A DNA stretch of 64,000 bases from Aporrectodea caliginosa. Lineage: Eukaryota; Annelida; Clitellata; Crassiclitellata; Lumbricidae. Made by a program: the position numbers and the translations under genes. Position 1 is the stretch's first letter. Every line of letters starts with the position of its first letter. The notes below the pieces were generated by a model, which saw only the letters and a program-made list of their open reading frames with translations, made no database searches and was not told where the DNA came from. Positions 59,236-64,000 of this stretch are shown here, one piece after another. The stretch is taken from the NCBI GenBank assembly GCA_020284085.1, contig JACEVL010000132.1, positions 1,080,001 through 1,144,000 of the forward strand. Reading direction: 5' to 3'.

Positions 59236-61065
59236 AAGCTAGCCAAAGAGAATAATAACATAATTTAAGATCCAGATGTTTTGCATATTATTGTCATATA
59301 AAATTTTAAATTACTATGATTTTTTAACGGAACTACCCACCCGGTTTATAGCAAGGGGTGCAGAGGGGTACAGTTGTTGCCGGTCTCAGGACAGAAGAGC
59401 AAAAAATTGAGGAAGCAAAATAGAAATTATACGCACGTTTAATTTTTGAATGAAGCTTAGACTTTGGGATGTGGGGCACAGATTGTGTGCCCTGCCCCAG
59501 GTCCACAAGACCCTACAGCTACACCACTACAACTCACAAAGAAACAAATAAAAAGCATATGCTAGAATTTACAGACAGTCAAGTGCACAGTACTCATGAG
59601 ATGTTCTTACAAATGAATGCTATAACTATCCAGATACAAACATAATACCTACATTGTTTTGGTAAATTCTTATTTATTCCTTTCAACTTAAAATATATTC
59701 TCCACAGCTATCGACTTAGTTTTATGCTTATTATCAGCCAAATCTTAATTAAAAATTTTTAAGCTTTAACTTAAACTTCCCTGGCTAATTATAATTTTTC
59801 TCCAAAAATAGTTTTTTCTGATATATAACCAAGTTCGCTTTCAGATTGTGGACTTATTCTTTGATAACTACAATTAAATGGATTAAATATCAGTTAAATC
59901 TACAAAACCACAAGTAAAAGAACTGAAAACACAGGCATTAATCAGAAGAATAGTCACCCAAACAGAACAATCTCTACATGATAAAATCACAGAGGCTGCT
60001 CTGAATTAACACAGATCTAAAGACAAAGCGCATTAAACCCAGGGAGAGACGAAAATCCATTTAGAGAAATCTACAGCATGGCATTAAAGTTAGAGGAGGC
60101 AGCATTAAAGCGGCAGAGGGAACATTAAAGCTTGGAAGGGAACAATTGAATTGGCAATTCTCCTGAGTACAGGGCCCAGTCAGTCATCTATACCAACTGT
60201 CCAGAACAAGGCAGATTAGAATTATCAAAGCAAGCAGCCCTGCTCCGGGTCAGTCCGAGAAACAATCGGCTCTGCCCCTCTCAAAGGACCGACTCCGTGC
60301 CGCCTGCTCTCCCCACGCCACCCCTTTATGCTGTAGAGTAGACCAGCCCCGCCTGAAGGGCCTCCTGCACAGTCAGTATTCTACACAGATGTAAGCTTTT
60401 CTCCTCCGAGAGCAGAAAACGAGAACCAGATGCCTGTTTAAAAACTGATTGTCTTATCGTAAGTGGTCTGAATTTTATTATCACTGCTTAGAGCCAATGC
60501 AGTGATCCCAACAGAGTCAACGAGCCATGTAAATAGGTAAATACATCAGGTCAGGGATGGTTTACTATACTGAAAAATGGCTTCTTGCTTTGTTTGAAAG
60601 GCTCCCAAAATGGAAGGAGCATACTCGGCCCACTCTCAAGTCATAAAGAATTTAATCATTTAAGAGCAAGTGAGAAACCTTCAAAAAATAAACTTTTCCA
60701 TTTTTAGACTGTTAATAGAAAGCAAGAAATCTTCACAAAAAGAAACTTGCCCATCTCATTCCAAATTTCCAACTGCTACTCTACCCTGCATGACATAATT
60801 ATGGGCAACACTTTGACCATCTAGTACCTTTGGCTCAGTTATTTCCTGTTGTTGACAATCCAAAAGATCAAAAGCCACGCTTTTAAAGCTGACTCTTCGA
60901 TCAATTGCTCTTAATGATTTACACAAGAATCCAGTGAGTCAGCAAGAGCAAAATAAAATGAATCAACTAATTGCTTTTGAAGATAAAGTACTTATCTAAT
61001 TGTTGTAAAGTGGAAACCATTATATAGTACATAAACTTTTAGTGTGGTCATACCCGTAATCCTAC
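59236..61065. other. intergenic, nothing recognised
   Basis: No gene seen. A moderately GC-rich stretch at 60230-60370 could be promoter-like, but I find no supporting signal. Confidence 0.4.
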
Positions 61066-61073
61066 GTATATAG

Positions 61074-61412
61074 CAGGGATGGCCAACCCGCGGCCCGCGG
61101 GCCAAATGCGGCCCGCGGGCTGCTGATTGGCGGCCCGCACGGCCCTTTCTAAATAATTTTTTTCTCATTTTGCACTTACTTACTTGTCCGACTACTATAA
61201 TACTGCATAATAATGATGTATAAAACACTAAAAGATTTAGTGTTGTAACTTCTAGTGACCTAATGTAGTCTTACCTGTTTTTATACATATTGTAAAATAT
61301 GAAATAAACATTTGTATTCTTTCGAGGCTGTGAGGACAAACATTTTGCGGCCCGCCGCGTGCTTACCAGCAATCATAGTGGCCCGTAGGCCAAAAAAGGT
61401 TGGCCACCCCTG
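61074..61412. mobile_element. hAT-like (Charlie-type) MITE, 339 bp
   Basis: The left end is CAGGGATGGCCAACC and the complement of the right end CAGGGGTGGCCAACC, a terminus typical of animal hAT elements. GCGGCCCGCGGGCC palindromes are subterminal. The duplication GTATATAG is perfect (61066-61073 and 61413-61420). Confidence 0.95.
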
Positions 61413-61580
61413 GTATATAGCATTTTTAAATCATTACTCCTCAAAGACCATTATATCATAACTCCCATGGTTAGTCAAATGTCCACTTATGCTGCTAAAG
61501 ACAAACATAGTTTCATTATTTCTTTAAGAAAATAATTTAAATATAAATGAAAAATCTACCTTGCTCTTGACACATTTATG

Positions 61581-61815
61581 CAGAGCCGGATTAAGCTATA
61601 AGCGAAATAAGCCATGGCTTAGGGCCCCACAACGTTTTGAGGGCCCCCAACTGTAAAGGTCCTATTTGACAATTTTCTTCTGAAAAAGACGGAAAAGCAA
61701 AAAAAGGTCATTAGAAATTTTTCAAAGTAATAAACAATGGTTTTTCTCCAAATCTGAAAAAATATTTGTGCATAGCTTTCCGGTTAGGGCCTCCGGATGT
61801 CTTAATCCGGCCCTA
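61581..61815. mobile_element. hAT-like MITE, 235 bp
   Basis: The left end is CAGAGCCGGATTAAG and the complement of the right end TAGGGCCGGATTAAG. The duplication CATTTATG is perfect (61573-61580 and 61816-61823). GGGCCCC motifs occur inside. It lies 169 bp from the previous MITE. Confidence 0.93.
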
Positions 61816-62036
61816 CATTTATGGTCACATTTTGGCAAACAATCTCTCGAGAGTAAATCAATGTAGAAAAATTGCATTTTCAGCTGAATATTATTTTATC
61901 TAACAAGGAACAACACAGATTTGACAAGTTGTAGCCCTACAGAAATTTTAGAATATGCATTACCACCTTTTACATTACCTATCGTATTTTCTTGTAATCT
62001 AGTAAAAGCACCATAAACATAAAGTAAGGCTTAGAA

Positions 62037-62112
62037 TGCCTTAGATGATGTTGAATTTAACAAGCAATGAAAATTCTCGATGCTTAAGCTCCAACAATAA
62101 AAACAGCTGCTA
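62037..62112. repeat. 76-bp direct repeat, left copy
   Basis: Identical to 62403-62478 except for one base by eye (C versus T). Confidence 0.93.
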
Positions 62113-62329
62113 GAAAAAAATTGTGCAGCTGTCCTGTGAATTGTGAGTAATGCGATGAATTCTTGGATTCATAATGTCTCCGAATATTGTACTCTTTAAG
62201 CACTGCAATGGTGTCATTGCATATCAGGCACAGTGCCTTACAAATAGCGAGATGGATTTTGTCAATATGCATGTCAGAGTACAGCGGCGTTAAAATTTTC
62301 AATTTTCCCAATTTAGTTTGTTTCTTCAA
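62113..62329 (-). pseudogene. hAT transposase N-terminus with BED-type zinc finger
   Basis: From ATG at 62327-62329 the minus strand encodes about 70 residues, including CLICNDTIAVLKEYNIRRHYESKN and SSHYSQFTGQL. This is the BED-type finger seen at the N-terminus of hAT transposases and of derived host proteins such as GTF2IRD2. The first zinc ligands (C-x2-C) and one His are present, but the usual final His (HYE.KH) is Asn here, so the finger is probably impaired. The catalytic domain is absent. The frame continues artificially into the left 76-bp repeat. Confidence 0.8.
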
Positions 62330-62404
62330 GGAGAGTTCCGCGGGCCAGATTAAAGGCCTTAGAGGGCCGGATGTGGCCCGCGGGCCGTACTTTGGAGACC
62401 CCTG
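62113..62404 (-). mobile_element. 5' end of an autonomous hAT element
   Basis: The minus strand starts at 62404 with CAGGGGTCTCCAAAG, then GCGGCCCGCGGGCC-like subterminal sequence, and runs into a transposase reading frame. It is cut off at 62113, at the edge of the left 76-bp repeat; no 3' terminus is present. Confidence 0.85.
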
Positions 62405-62478
62405 CCTTAGATGATGTTGAATTTAACAAGCAATGAAAATTCTTGATGCTTAAGCTCCAACAATAAAAACAGCTGCTA
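62403..62478. repeat. 76-bp direct repeat, right copy
   Basis: Starts with TG shared with the hAT terminus and runs to 'cagctgcta'. See 62037-62112. Confidence 0.93.
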
Positions 62479-63860
62479 CTCAAATTGATATCTTTCTTTT
62501 AAAAACTAATTCATGCCTTCATTCTTTATTGCCAACACTATGGCTAAGAGAAATATACGATTTACAAATGACACACCAGCAAGCAGTCTTGTACACATGC
62601 CATTTAAATCGTATAATTATCTGGGCTTGTTCTAATTAACTGACAATGCAAGTGATAATTAATTAGCTTCCTTAAATGAGACTGCTGTATAATTTGTAAT
62701 CTGGTGTTTTACTTGCTCCACTAGCTCTGCCATCATGAAAGCTCTCAAAGGTCGGTTGGTGTAATTATGCTTGAAATCAGACACAGAGCCATTAGAAATT
62801 AACAGTATTCCTACTCCCTCAACCAGTAAACTATTCACTAACCTGGTATTCAGCTGATTATAATTATCAGACCGGCATATGCAAAGCTCTACTTATCCTT
62901 TCACAAACCACTGACCCAGGCATGCATTAACAGCTTGTCTCTCTGTCTCTCACTGTATCTATCTGTCCATCATCTGCCTGTTTTCTCCACAGGACTCCGA
63001 CCTCACAGGCAGAGCCAGACTGACCCAGCTGTCTCATCTCTTGCATACACTCAGCACCTGTGAAACATCTAATTCTTCAAACGTGGAGTCTGATACTATA
63101 TCATTCTAAAATATGATTTCCTTTCATGGACTGTGTATCCTCCTCTGGTTCAGCAATGTGATCGGTAGAGTTGTAAAACAGGTTTCAGCATAAACAAACA
63201 CCCATTTTGCATCAACCACGCCAACTACCACATGCAAATGAGAACGTTTCAAAAGGTTTTTAATTACTCCTGAAATGGCAGACATATATCCTTTCAGGTC
63301 AAACAACAGATCATATTATCACAGACAAACTGTCTGAACATTGATCTGGACTTGAAATTAATCCTATGCCCTCACATGGCTGCCGATCAAAACTAGATCT
63401 TTGAAGCCACTGAAATTTCACTTATTTTAGAATACATAACCTTAAATTTGGATAACCATCCATTACTGGTCAACCGCAAACGGAACAGTGTTCAAACTCA
63501 AATACTGTTAGAAAATGACAAGAAAAAGAGCCCTATGATAAATTAATCTGCACTGCAGCTGTGGAGAAACTGAAGTCGACCTGATGGATATCGAGTTCCT
63601 ATTCCTAATGTTGTATGAAATGGTTGACTGTCCAAAGGACTTCCGCTGCTGGGTTGGATTCTTCCGGTACATGACATTGGAAAGAAAATGCAAACCCCAG
63701 TGATAGGCTTAAAGGATCTACACAAATGTCCTAAACACTTACATTACACTGTGCTGTGGTTTATCACAGCATATGAAGACCCTATGTCCAGATCTGTATG
63801 TATATTTACATTCAACCATAATGTAAGAAGAAGAGGAGTCATTCCTGATGCTAACTCCGA
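62479..63860. other. intergenic with a possible retroelement remnant
   Basis: No gene recognised. At 62980-63110 'ttctccacaggactccgacc' and 'agcacctgtga' hint at a remnant of the 42290/43190 retroelement family. Confidence 0.4.
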
Positions 63861-63861
63861 C

Positions 63862-63958
63862 AGGTGCCAAGGGTATAAAGTGCGAGATGTGCCAAAGGTA
63901 AAAAGTGCAAGAGGTGCCAGAGGCATAAACTGCAAGAGGTGCCAGTGGTATGCAGGTG
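63862..63958. repeat. tandem repeat, ~25-bp unit, four copies
   Basis: Units resembling GAGGTGCCA(a/g)(a/g)GG(c/t)A then 'aaa(g/c)tgcaa', four in a row with substitutions. Confidence 0.75.
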
Positions 63959-64000
63959 AAGTGTTAACAACTTTGTTTTCTCAGCCTTGGCATATGAGGG

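Noticed and set aside
61077..61140. CpG island or promoter (GCGGCCCGCGGGCC)
   Set aside because: The GC-rich palindromes are subterminal parts of a hAT-like MITE with a perfect 8-bp duplication.

Overview
The window is animal nuclear DNA: spliced genes, long introns, L2/CR1-type LINE fragments, tRNA-derived SINEs, hAT-type DNA elements and abundant microsatellites. A sex-peptide/myoinhibitory-peptide-type receptor, a class known mainly from protostomes, together with L2-like LINEs suggests a lophotrochozoan invertebrate (mollusc, annelid, brachiopod or relative). I cannot name the species.

Two host genes are well supported, both on the minus strand. (1) At 4854-6044 there is an apparently single-exon 396-residue rhodopsin-family GPCR resembling the sex peptide/MIP receptors, with a good splice acceptor 6 nt before its ATG. 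(2) Between 32010 and 42853 there are six exons of a type I BMP/activin receptor of the ALK1/ALK2 (ACVR1, Saxophone) class. In order they give the cysteine-rich ectodomain, transmembrane segment, GS box, kinase N-lobe to activation segment, and two C-terminal kinase exons with the stop. All splice phases agree and the joined coding length is 1368 nt (455 codons plus stop). The signal-peptide exon was not found and lies upstream of 42853 or outside the window.

The rest is repeat-dominated. 1-3.6 kb: a 5'-truncated LINE with an open reverse transcriptase domain, then simple repeats. 6.3-6.7 kb: an AAT-flanked short element. 9.5-14.3 kb: nested insertions, with one DNA transposon inside a LINE tail and two hAT-like elements inside two other LINE remnants. 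15.5-16.4 kb: a CT tract and a SINE. 18.9-27.8 kb: a nearly 9 kb array of a 13-bp unit whose top strand is almost free of C. 28-29.8 kb: a hAT-like MITE, a minisatellite split by a SINE, and an inverted-repeat element. 32-43 kb: the receptor gene with SINEs, a 27-bp minisatellite, an inverted repeat pair and a hAT-like element in its introns. 43-64 kb: LINE tails, four more short hAT-like elements with 8-bp target duplications, a 71-bp hairpin, a dimeric 29-bp minisatellite, GC-rich repeats, and a hAT 5' end with a BED-finger transposase fragment between 76-bp direct repeats.

No CRISPR array, rRNA, functional tRNA gene or prokaryotic-style operon was seen. The most unusual structures are the 13-bp array, the many unrelated hAT-like families with intact target duplications, and the shared 3' tail of the SINEs and LINEs.
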